From Flavobacteriales bacterium UBA1112 (GTDB lineage: Bacteria > Bacteroidota > Bacteroidia > Flavobacteriales_D > Sanyastnellaceae): DNA of 8,382 nt. This document shows, piece after piece, positions 1 to 6,424 of this stretch. The stretch lies in NCBI GenBank assembly GCA_002313415.1, contig DCBH01000057.1, positions 3,315 through 11,696 on the forward strand, read 5' to 3'. The notes beneath the pieces are model-generated. The model saw only the letters and a list, made by a program, of their open reading frames with translations, searched no databases and had not been told where the DNA came from. The number at the start of each line of letters is the position of its first letter. The first letter of the stretch is position 1. The position numbers and the translations under genes are program-made.

Positions 1-1668
1 ATCTCCATCTTCCGAGAAAAGGTCAGTGAAGTTTCCATCGTAAAAATCACCGGCGTTGTTGATGTTGCCTGGAGCAACTGTGCCGCGAACAAGACCACCA
101 TTCTGGGAAGCCGCAAACCAAGCGTACTCGTAGCCTTCTGCCCCCGTCACCATGCTGATGGCGCAATCGAAGCCATCTCCACCATGAACTTCAACCGCCA
201 TTTCGTCGCTTAAAAAGTACCCGTCTCCTGGAATGAAAAGCGACCCGTTGTCCTGCGTTCCTCCAAGCACAGCAGACCCTGCACCATGGGCCATGCCATA
301 GAATTGAGTGACATTGTAGTCACGGTTGCAAGCGGTATACGAATATCCATTGTCCTCTGAGCGGTAAATGCCCCCATCCGTAGCCACATACATGGTGCCG
401 TGAGTGGTATTGTCGTCCACGAAAATGACTTCGTGCACATCCGCGTGAACTCCAAAGTTGAACCCGGGTGCATCAAAAGCCGCAGCAGCTTGCTCTGCTT
501 GCTGATTCGGTCCTGAGCGCCAGATTTCAATTCCTCCGACATAAGCCAGCGTCGGATCACTCAGAGAAATTCCGAGCGCCAAATCGTAAATGCCTTGAGC
601 ACGTGGCAACGGCGTTGCGGTTTGGATTTCGCCCGGCCACACTTCTTCCCAGGTGCCGCCTGCGCCGTCACCTCCGCTGAAGTACAGGCCATAAAACAGC
701 CCGCCCGAAGTGGCATACATCGCGAACGCGTTATGAGAGCCGTCTTCATTTGCAGTGAGTGCAATGTCAACACGTGCTCGACCAATTCCTGATTGTGGAA
801 GGTTGCCATTGGTCCCTCCTCCTTGAGAAATGATTTCCAAATTGGTGAAGTCACCGCCGATGGAACGGTACACCCGTCCATTCAAGCCTGCAACAAGGCA
901 ATAGCTTCCATCAGGTGCAATGGCAACGTCAGAGGCGTTACTCGGGCTGTTTGCTCCTCCTGGAACTTCATTCAAAACCCCGTTGGTGATGCTGCCATAA
1001 CCATCTACAGAGGCATACCAAACGCGGTTGTCGTTGGTGGGGTCGGCCACAAGAGCATCAGTTGCATCATAACCATTCGTGCCGTTGACCATGGTCCAAG
1101 ACGCTCCGTTATCTTCAGACATCCAGATGCCATCACCGCGGAAACCTGAGCCTCCCTGTCCTCCTGCGCCATCAAAATTCGACCCAGTTCCTACATAGAT
1201 TGTTCCGCTTCCTGTGATCGCAACAGAGCCGACCATCAAACTTGGGAAAGTCAGCACTTGGTTCCAATTGTCTCCCCTGTTGGTCGATTTCCACAGGCCT
1301 CCCGACACTGCTCCAGCATACAGCGTGTTGTTTCCGACGGCTGCAATGCCTCGAGTTCGTCCGCCAATGTTGTCGGGGCCAAGCTCGTGCCAGGACAACG
1401 AGTTCGCCTTTGCTACGCGTTGCTTTTCCGCCACTTTCACGACCTCTCGGCGCAATTGCTGAAGACCTACGTGATCAATATTTCCGTCTGCATCACCAAC
1501 CAGCATGCGGCGAATTTCCATGGCACCATCAGGCTGGGCCAGTATTTCTTCACCTCTTGGGGTGAATGACGAAATGTCGTTTTGGACATAAATGAGATTG
1601 CCACAAACAACAAGGGCAATCATTGCAGTTCCTGCAGCCAGGCTGCCTAGAGTAGAAGTCAACTTCAT
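1..1668 (-). CDS. Secreted BNR/Asp-box beta-propeller protein (sortilin-like), C-terminus beyond the left edge
   Basis: The reading frame is open for 556 codons from ATG at 1668 to the window edge, so the C-terminus is missing. Residues 1-30 form an export signal or signal anchor (short basic start, hydrophobic stretch AAGTAMIALVVCGNLIYV). Residues of roughly 30-90 look like a charged pro-region. They are followed by ELGPDNIGGRTRG (residues 95-107), an entry motif common in Bacteroidota proteins with BNR/YCF48-like propellers. Asp-box motifs are visible at 128-135 (STNRGDNW), 184-191 (SEDNGASW) and 437-444 (SEDNGYSY), within Gly/Asn/Asp-rich repeats with VSGGLWKST- and TDGGIYRS-like strands. 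This fits a seven- or ten-bladed sortilin/exo-sialidase-like propeller. Such proteins are usually exported by the type IX system and act at the surface or outside the cell, but the sorting domain lies outside the window. No catalytic sialidase residues were identified, so an enzymatic role is not claimed. The substrate or partner is unknown. It lies 151 bp downstream of lipA on the same strand. Confidence 0.88.
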   Translation of the reverse strand, partial: MKLTSTLGSLAAGTAMIALVVCGNLIYVQNDISSFTPRGEEILAQPDGAMEIRRMLVGDADGNIDHVGLQQLRREVVKVAEKQRVAKANSLSWHELGPDNIGGRTRGIAAVGNNTLYAGAVSGGLWKSTNRGDNWNQVLTFPSLMVGSVAITGSGTIYVGTGSNFDGAGGQGGSGFRGDGIWMSEDNGASWTMVNGTNGYDATDALVADPTNDNRVWYASVDGYGSITNGVLNEVPGGANSPSNASDVAIAPDGSYCLVAGLNGRVYRSIGGDFTNLEIISQGGGTNGNLPQSGIGRARVDIALTANEDGSHNAFAMYATSGGLFYGLYFSGGDGAGGTWEEVWPGEIQTATPLPRAQGIYDLALGISLSDPTLAYVGGIEIWRSGPNQQAEQAAAAFDAPGFNFGVHADVHEVIFVDDNTTHGTMYVATDGGIYRSEDNGYSYTACNRDYNVTQFYGMAHGAGSAVLGGTQDNGSLFIPGDGYFLSDEMAVEVHGGDGFDCAISMVTGAEGYEYAWFAASQNGGLVRGTVAPGNINNAGDFYDGNFTDLFSEDGD

Positions 1669-1723
1669 GGATTCAGTCTTTTCAGTCTTCTTTCAAAATC
1701 GAGAGAAAGTTACAACAGAAGAA

Positions 1724-1748
1724 CCGCGAGAGATAGAAAAAGTCGCGG
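1724..1748. repeat. Short inverted repeat in the lipA / propeller-gene spacer
   Basis: A 6-bp perfect inverted repeat, CCGCGA and TCGCGG, flanks a 13-nt loop. It lies about 55 bp upstream of the propeller gene start and about 70 bp downstream of the lipA stop. It is followed by no T-run on the minus strand that would make it a convincing intrinsic terminator. It could be a 5'-leader hairpin, a protein-binding site, or chance. Confidence 0.25.
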
Positions 1749-1819
1749 CGTGTGGAAGGAGATGCACCTCGTCGTCCGAGAGCGCCTCAAATGGAAGCAT
1801 AAGACGCAGGTTCTTTCAA

Positions 1820-2704
1820 TTACAATACGTGCTTCTCAGCGTGGTAAGAGGAACGAACAAGGGGGCCACTTTCCACATGTCGAAAGCCCATCTTTTGTCC
1901 GATTTCATCAAGTTCCGCAAACGTATCGGGATGCACAAACTCGGCCACAGGAAGATGCTTGGGTGTCGGTTGCAAATATTGTCCAAGCGTAATCACCTGA
2001 CAATTGACCGAGCGTAAATCTTCCATTGTTTCAACGACCTCCTCAAAAGTCTCTCCGAGACCGAGCATGACTCCGCTTTTGGTTCGAAGTCCTGCGTCTC
2101 CAAGGCGCTTGAGCACCTCCAGGCTTCGATCATATCTAGCTTGAATGCGGACGCCTTTCGTCAATCGCCGGACCGTTTCAAGGTTGTGCGAAACCACTTC
2201 CGGTGCAACCTGAATGATTTTTTGCAAGTTGCCCCACTTCCCGGCAAAGTCTGGGATGAGAGTTTCAAGAGTCGTGCCCGGACTTTGATGACGAATGGCA
2301 CGCACAGTTTGTGCCCAAATCTCAGAGCCACCATCAATCAGGTCGTCCCGGTCCACAGAGGTTATCACAGCGTGCTTCACACCCATCAATTTGACAGAAT
2401 TGGCAACTCGACCGGCTTCAAAAGGATCTGCCTTCAAAGGTCTGCCCGTGCTCACGTTGCAAAAGCCGCAGCTCCGTGTGCAAATGTTCCCCAAAATCAT
2501 AAACGTCGCGGTACCCTCACCCCAACATTCGCCCATGTTGGGGCAGTGCCCACTTTCGCAAATCGTATGGAGCTTGTGCTCAGACACAATGTTGCGTACC
2601 TCGCGATAAGCCTCTCCAGTAGGAAGCTTGACCCGAAGCCACTTTGGCTTGGGTACACGCACCTTTGGTGTTGGGTTCGTGGTTGTTGGAGGTGTAGCAG
2701 ACAT
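1820..2704 (-). CDS. lipA: Lipoyl synthase (radical SAM)
   Basis: A complete 294-residue protein, close to the usual 290-320 for the family. LipA inserts two sulfur atoms at C6 and C8 of the octanoyl group carried on lipoyl domains (E2 subunits of pyruvate and 2-oxoglutarate dehydrogenases, GcvH), using S-adenosylmethionine in the cytoplasm. Both iron-sulfur sites are intact. The auxiliary [4Fe-4S] cluster has C49, C54 and C60 (CESGHCPNMGEC, spacing CX4CX5C) and the C-terminal RSSYH motif at 284-288, which supplies its serine ligand. The radical-SAM cluster has C75, C79 and C82 (CTRSCGFC, CX3CX2C). Other family blocks are HNLETVRRL, RTKSGVMLGLGE and GQYLQPT (241-247). The first 20 residues are a Pro/Thr-rich basic tail. 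The gene follows the exported-protein gene after 44 bp and is probably co-transcribed with it. No lipB is visible here, so octanoyl transfer must be encoded elsewhere. Confidence 0.98.
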   Translation of the reverse strand: MSATPPTTTNPTPKVRVPKPKWLRVKLPTGEAYREVRNIVSEHKLHTICESGHCPNMGECWGEGTATFMILGNICTRSCGFCNVSTGRPLKADPFEAGRVANSVKLMGVKHAVITSVDRDDLIDGGSEIWAQTVRAIRHQSPGTTLETLIPDFAGKWGNLQKIIQVAPEVVSHNLETVRRLTKGVRIQARYDRSLEVLKRLGDAGLRTKSGVMLGLGETFEEVVETMEDLRSVNCQVITLGQYLQPTPKHLPVAEFVHPDTFAELDEIGQKMGFRHVESGPLVRSSYHAEKHVL

Positions 2705-2748
2705 GTATTTCGGCGTCGCTTAGAGGGACAAATGTCGGAAAGGAAAGT

Positions 2749-3549
2749 TCAACTTACCACGTCACCCAAACCCTTGGCTGACCATTGTGCACCCCAAGCA
2801 TAGCGCAAGACGAAAGTCAAGTGAATTCGACTTGGACGAACGAATTGACTTGCCATGATTTCTGCGGGCCTCAGATACAGGTCAACATTCACTGCGGCCT
2901 CGAGCGTCCGAGTGCTTGTTCTCGAGTCATGAAATTCAAACGCCATGCCCTCACTCCAACAAAGGCCGGGGTTCATCTCCAAGCTTTCGAGGCCATTGAC
3001 CCAGGGTGCACGACCGTAAATTCTGTCTGAGAAGTGCGTCTCTGGATTGTAACGCTCAACTTCTAATGAGGTGTATGGAATTTCAGGATATCCAATTTCA
3101 AGAAATACGGGCTTCGCGACACCCAACAACGCACCATAGTGACGCGTGCGCATCACAGTCACACCATTTTGTCTGTATTTCTCAGAAAGCGTTTCTGTGC
3201 GAAATCGTTGAATGCGCAACGCGTGATGTGCGTTCACTTTGCCGTAGATGTAAGGCAAGCTCTCCTCGTAAACCGGGTTGCGCGTCTTCTCTTCTTTGGG
3301 ATGCCTCACAAAAACAAGTTCAGCTTGCCATCCGCATTGCTTAAAGGCCCCTTTGTATTTGCCTCTTTGCACCCCAAATCCAGCCCCCTGGCTGTGCAGT
3401 GTGATGTGAAACCTTGCCGCATCAGTCAATACCAAATCCACCCCCTCGCCATACACAGCATCAAAACCCGTGCCGGACTGAGCGCACGCCATCAATGGCG
3501 AAATTGTCAGCACCCCGGCTAACCACATGTAGGGAAAAGACTTGAGCAT
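2749..3549 (-). CDS. Conserved exported protein of unknown function, probably envelope-associated
   Basis: I chose the ATG at 3549 (266 residues) because it places a signal peptide at the start: MLKSF, then hydrophobic residues to about 21, then ACAQSG. An upstream ATG at 3627 would add 26 residues with no export character and run into the divergent osmC-like gene. Cleavage could be by signal peptidase I (ACA|Q) or, less likely, at C22 as a lipoprotein (LMAC). The mature protein is rich in alternating hydrophobic and polar stretches (for example FHITLHSQGAGFGV and the terminal RIHLTFVLRYAWG, 241-253), which suggests beta structure and perhaps a small outer-membrane barrel. Distinctive blocks are RHPKEEKTRNPVY (82-94), KPVFLEIGYPEIPY (146-159) and DRIYGRAPWVNGL (175-187). 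I recognise these only as resembling uncharacterised Bacteroidota proteins and assign no function. It precedes lipA by 44 bp on the same strand, so the two are probably co-transcribed, though a functional link is not shown. Confidence 0.85.
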   Translation of the reverse strand: MLKSFPYMWLAGVLTISPLMACAQSGTGFDAVYGEGVDLVLTDAARFHITLHSQGAGFGVQRGKYKGAFKQCGWQAELVFVRHPKEEKTRNPVYEESLPYIYGKVNAHHALRIQRFRTETLSEKYRQNGVTVMRTRHYGALLGVAKPVFLEIGYPEIPYTSLEVERYNPETHFSDRIYGRAPWVNGLESLEMNPGLCWSEGMAFEFHDSRTSTRTLEAAVNVDLYLRPAEIMASQFVRPSRIHLTFVLRYAWGAQWSAKGLGDVVS

Positions 3550-3595
3550 GTCTAGCGAAGTTAGTCCGTTTGCGGTTGGTCCAATACGGCGAGGG

Positions 3596-3608
3596 TTGCA
3601 TCTTGCAA
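3596..3608. promoter_or_regulatory. Small palindrome in the divergent 61-bp spacer before the OsmC gene
   Basis: TTGCATCTTGCAA is a 5-bp inverted repeat with a 3-nt centre, ending 2 bp before the ATG of the OsmC-like gene. The 3550-3610 spacer must hold transcription starts for both divergent genes, yet no clear TTG/TAnnTTTG Bacteroidota promoter pair was found on either strand. The palindrome may be an operator or chance. Confidence 0.2.
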
Positions 3609-3610
3609 TC

Positions 3611-4045
3611 ATGACAGATTCAAACACGACCTGGGACTACAAGATGTCATATCAACACCCACTGAGAACGACGAACATGCATCTGGCATCTGGTCAAACC
3701 ATCATGACGGACGCGCCTCAAGACAACCACGGCTTGGGGCAAATGTTTTCTCCGACAGATCTGCTAAGCACATCTTTGGCCGCTTGTGTTGCAACCATCA
3801 TAGGCATTCATGTCAACTCAAAAGATTATGAATTGATCAGCATCGACGCCAACATCCAAAAAAAAATGGCCTCCCAACCCCGCAGGGTGGCTGCCATTAA
3901 AATCGAGTTCATCATTGAGGTTTCGTCCGTGGCGAGTGACCAAGATTTGGTTCTACTCGAGCGCTCAGGGCGCGCTTGTCCAGTCGCCAAAAGCATCCAT
4001 CCAGACGTCGTTCAAGATCTGTCGTTCACGTTCAAACGCGCTTAG
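3611..4045 (+). CDS. OsmC/Ohr-family protein (thiol peroxidase type)
   Basis: A complete 144-residue protein, the usual length for OsmC/Ohr. The ATG at 3611 begins MTDSNTTW; an in-frame TTG upstream would add 23 residues and is unlikely. Members use two cysteines to reduce organic hydroperoxides in the cytoplasm. Both are present: C59 in LLSTSLAACV, at the start of the long central helix after the FSPTDLL motif, and C123 in GRACPVAKSIHP. The order FSPTDLL...AAC...CPVAKSI matches the YhfA/OsmC-like subgroup better than classic Ohr, so the substrate (organic peroxide or another electrophile) is uncertain and no gene symbol is given. It is transcribed divergently from the exported-protein gene. 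Its TAG stop overlaps the stop codon of the convergent small lipoprotein gene. No Shine-Dalgarno sequence is seen, as is common in Bacteroidota. Confidence 0.93.
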   Translation: MTDSNTTWDYKMSYQHPLRTTNMHLASGQTIMTDAPQDNHGLGQMFSPTDLLSTSLAACVATIIGIHVNSKDYELISIDANIQKKMASQPRRVAAIKIEFIIEVSSVASDQDLVLLERSGRACPVAKSIHPDVVQDLSFTFKRA

Positions 4046-4164
4046 CGCATTTCCGCCGTAGGCGTCTCCGCGTAGGCCGCACATTGGTCGAACAGGGTTC
4101 CACAGGAACTGAGTGCAGCGGCAGTCAACAACACAAGAGCGGCAATTCTAAGGGTACGTTGCAT
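4042..4164 (-). CDS. Very small lipoprotein, 40 residues
   Basis: A short frame from ATG at 4164 to TAA at 4044-4042. The N-terminus is a textbook lipoprotein signal: MQRTLR (basic), a hydrophobic core IAALVLLTAAA, then the lipobox LSSC with the lipidated cysteine at residue 21. The mature part has only 20 residues, including C21 and a second cysteine at 28 (GTLFDQCAAYAETPTAEMR follows C21). The QCAAYA core resembles the C-x-AY pattern of tiny uncharacterised Bacteroidota lipoproteins. It is predicted to be anchored in the inner or outer membrane. The function is unknown, and there are too few residues for an enzyme. It is convergent with the OsmC-like gene, and the two stop codons overlap by 3 bp (4043-4044 shared, within CTTAG). 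It is divergent from the GWxTD lipoprotein across 105 bp. The signal peptide, not homology, is the main argument that it is real. Confidence 0.72.
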   Translation of the reverse strand: MQRTLRIAALVLLTAAALSSCGTLFDQCAAYAETPTAEMR

Positions 4165-4269
4165 GTCTAATCGTTTTTCGTAGATGAGAAGTTGACCTTC
4201 CTTACGCACTGTGGCGTCAAAAGGTTACAATGCCCATCGTATCGCAGGCTTCGCCCGTAACTTCGGACT

Positions 4270-5529
4270 GTGAATTGCAGGTCAAAACATGCTCATTCTC
4301 GCCTCCACCAAGCTTTTTGCTTGGGGACCATGTTGCTCGCAGGTTGCACGACCACGTCACTTCAGACTCCTTCACAACGTCGACCTTACGACCGAGAAGC
4401 ATCCACGCTGCACCCTGAGGTCACTCTTCACCGGAGATTTGAAGCGAATGCCCTTGATGTATACATCAGCGTTCCCAAGGAAGAGCTTTTGTACAGCAGA
4501 ATCGATGCTTCATCTCCCTTTGTGGCTCAGCTTCAGGTGTCTATTGCAGATACGCTGTGGCACCTTTTGGATACCGCATGGAGCGATTCGCCCCCGTTGC
4601 TCCGAAATGTTTGGACGCTTGAAGAAGCATCCTCCTTTCAAAAAGTCGAACTGCAAATCATCGATGTCTTGCGGAATGCTTCATGGTCCACCAAACGCAA
4701 TCTCGGTCGCTGGGAAGTTTGGGCGCCCTCAGATGTGTTGATTTGGAGTGAAAGTGCCAATTGGGCACTGGCCAGTCAGCAGGCGACAGTGGGCGACACG
4801 CTGAGTCTACACATGCCAGAGAGGTCGCTGAAGGAGGGTGAAACTCCGCTCAATTGGATCATCTCAAATACGCCAGCGCCATCCCAACTTCCGCCACCAC
4901 CCTTCAGCAACACTCGACTGCGGTGGGATACCCTGACTCCCAAAAACATCGGTACCATTCAGTCAGATAGCCTGCTTATTCTTGAAGTCCTCGAGGGAAC
5001 TACATTGGTCGAATTGGAGGGCTTCGACATGCTCCTTCGTTTTCACGGAAGGCCTCGAGATTTTCCAAGCTTGGTAGAACCTTCCCAGCTCGTTGCTCCC
5101 TTGAGGTACATTGCCTCCCGATCGGAGTTTCAGAAACTCAAACAAGCGCAACACCCCAAGAAAGCACTTGACGAATTTTGGTTGGCATGTGCCTCTTCCG
5201 CAGAAAGTGCGAGAGGTTTACTTCGCACGTACTACGCGAGAGTCGAGGAAGCGAATGCCAGCTTTTCTGGGTTGGTTGAAGGTTGGAGGTCCGACCGCGG
5301 GATGATTCACATTGTCTTTGGTGTTCCCCAGCGCATTCGTCGCGACGCCTACAATGAATATTGGACTTATGGCGAAGAAGGCACTGCCAACGCCCTGACT
5401 TTTCATTTTCGGAACAAGCGAAACCTGTTGGATGACAATGCCTTCGAGTTGCAGCGAAGCTTACAATTTAGGTCCGTATGGGACCGAGGGGTCAGCAATT
5501 GGAGAAACGGCAGGATTCGTGGAGATTAA
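4270..5529 (+). CDS. GWxTD-domain lipoprotein (GWRSD variant)
   Basis: A complete 419-residue protein. The start is fixed closely: an in-frame TAA at 4258-4260 blocks anything upstream, and the GTG at 4270 is the only start that leaves a full signal peptide before the lipobox LLAGC (C26). The next methionine, M21, would leave five residues. Residues 27-270 are a variable region with beta-rich character and a proline-rich stretch near 200 (PSQLPPPPFSN). From about 278 to 419 lies the domain known as GWxTD in Bacteroidota: LRYIAS.SEF, KKALDEFWL, AR.LLRTYYARVEEAN, then GWRSDRGMIHIVFG at 338-351 and EYWTYGEEG. The signature reads GWRSD instead of GWxTD, a Thr-to-Ser change. The domain's biochemical role is not established. 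The lipid anchor places it at the periplasmic face of a membrane or at the surface. rlmB follows after 71 bp on the same strand. Confidence 0.92.
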   Translation: MNCRSKHAHSRLHQAFCLGTMLLAGCTTTSLQTPSQRRPYDREASTLHPEVTLHRRFEANALDVYISVPKEELLYSRIDASSPFVAQLQVSIADTLWHLLDTAWSDSPPLLRNVWTLEEASSFQKVELQIIDVLRNASWSTKRNLGRWEVWAPSDVLIWSESANWALASQQATVGDTLSLHMPERSLKEGETPLNWIISNTPAPSQLPPPPFSNTRLRWDTLTPKNIGTIQSDSLLILEVLEGTTLVELEGFDMLLRFHGRPRDFPSLVEPSQLVAPLRYIASRSEFQKLKQAQHPKKALDEFWLACASSAESARGLLRTYYARVEEANASFSGLVEGWRSDRGMIHIVFGVPQRIRRDAYNEYWTYGEEGTANALTFHFRNKRNLLDDNAFELQRSLQFRSVWDRGVSNWRNGRIRGD

Positions 5530-5600
5530 ACGAGGGCGCGTACCTTCACCACGCGGCCACTTGACACAACGATTCAAATTTTTTCCAGATTTCTTCGAGC

Positions 5601-6353
5601 ATGCATCGACGCCCCTCTGAACGCACCTTTCTTTTTGGCATCCACCCTGTACTCGAAGCCCTCAAGGAAACCAAACCCCTCCAGCGCATTTTGTTTCTGA
5701 AGGGAAAACAAACCGATGAGGTATCAGAAATTTTAAGACTTTGTCGCGCCCTTGACATCCCTGCGCAGGCAGTCCCCAAGGAGCGCTTAGATCGCGTGAC
5801 AAGAAAAAATCACCAAGGTGTCGTCGCCTTCACCTCCCCAATTGAATTCCAACCGCTTGACGAAGTGGTTTTGGGAGCGTTTGAACGAGGAGAAACCCCA
5901 CTCATTGTCGCACTTGATGGCGTGACCGATGTCCGAAATTTGGGGGCCATCGCACGCACCGCAGAATGCTTCGGCGCCACAGGGCTGCTTGTCCCAATGA
6001 CTGGTTCAGCGCCCATCAACGAGGACGCTGTGAAATCCTCTGCGGGAGCTTTGCTTCGTTTGCCCATGTGTCGTGCAAGGCGAATGGATGAAACCATTCG
6101 AATGGCGGCCAATCTCGGCCTCTCTGCTGTTGCCGTTTGCGAACAAGGAGGTCAACCCCTTGCCACCCTCGACAGCTCTGCGCCCACCTGCTTGATTTTA
6201 GGTGACGAACACTCAGGAATTTCCCCAGAGGTACTCAAAAACTGCGTGAAAACAGTATCCATCCCCATGCAGGGAAAAACCGCCTCCCTCAATGTGGGCG
6301 TGGCTGCGGGAATTGTTTTGTTTGCTTTTCACCAAAAGTTGTCCTCTGATTAG
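5601..6353 (+). CDS. rlmB: 23S rRNA (guanosine-2'-O-)-methyltransferase RlmB (SpoU/TrmH family)
   Basis: A complete 250-residue protein (E. coli RlmB is 243). The family methylates the 2'-OH of a conserved guanosine in the 23S rRNA peptidyl-transferase P loop (G2251 in E. coli) using S-adenosylmethionine. Residues 1-80 form the small RNA-binding substrate domain: FGIHPVLEAL at the start and VTRKNHQGVVAF at 66-77. The SPOUT trefoil-knot domain carries all three motifs: motif 1 at 106-124 (DGVTDVRNLGAIARTAECF), with N113 and the catalytic-type R119; motif 2 at 198-208 (LILGDEHSGIS), with E203; and motif 3 at 221-234 (IPMQGKTASLNVGV), with S229 and N231. The KNHQG block and the N-terminal domain favour RlmB over tRNA-modifying TrmH, though other SpoU paralogues cannot be fully excluded. 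It lies 71 bp after the GWxTD gene and 71 bp before the HYR-repeat gene, all on the plus strand. Confidence 0.95.
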   Translation: MHRRPSERTFLFGIHPVLEALKETKPLQRILFLKGKQTDEVSEILRLCRALDIPAQAVPKERLDRVTRKNHQGVVAFTSPIEFQPLDEVVLGAFERGETPLIVALDGVTDVRNLGAIARTAECFGATGLLVPMTGSAPINEDAVKSSAGALLRLPMCRARRMDETIRMAANLGLSAVAVCEQGGQPLATLDSSAPTCLILGDEHSGISPEVLKNCVKTVSIPMQGKTASLNVGVAAGIVLFAFHQKLSSD

Positions 6354-6424
6354 GCACACCAAAAAATGTGGGATATTTTTATGGGACACATGATGACTGG
6401 ATGCCATCAACCCTTTCATTGACC

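Noticed and set aside
561..881. Shorter open frames on both strands inside the propeller gene
   Set aside because: They are shadows of the 556-codon frame, which alone shows Asp-box motifs and continues through the window edge.
1460..1500. Residues VGDADGNIDHVGLQQL of the propeller protein look like an EF-hand or dockerin calcium loop
   Set aside because: The acidic spacing does not fit the DxDxDG loop, it is two residues short of a dockerin motif, and it occurs once. It fits better as part of the variable pro-region before the propeller.
2141..2803. A 220-residue plus-strand open frame opposite lipA
   Set aside because: It is antisense to an intact lipA with all cluster ligands and has no recognisable domain or export signal.
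3550..3627. Longer starts for the exported protein (ATG at 3627) and for the OsmC-like protein (TTG at 3542)
   Set aside because: They would make the two divergent genes overlap head to head. The added residues carry no signal peptide or family motif, and the downstream ATGs fit the family layouts.
4195..4245. TAACCTTTTG on the minus strand as a -7 element for the small lipoprotein gene
   Set aside because: The spacing inside the element is one base too long, and no paired -33 TTG was found.
6374..6381. TATTTTTA as a Bacteroidota -7 element (TAnnTTTG) for the HYR gene
   Set aside because: The last base does not match, and there is no TTG at the expected distance of about 20 bp upstream.
6366..6391. 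ATGTG/CACAT inverted repeat with a T-run after rlmB, as a terminator
   Set aside because: The stem is only 5 bp, AT-rich, and the T-run lies inside the loop and not after the stem. An alternative CACA/TGTG stem is even weaker.
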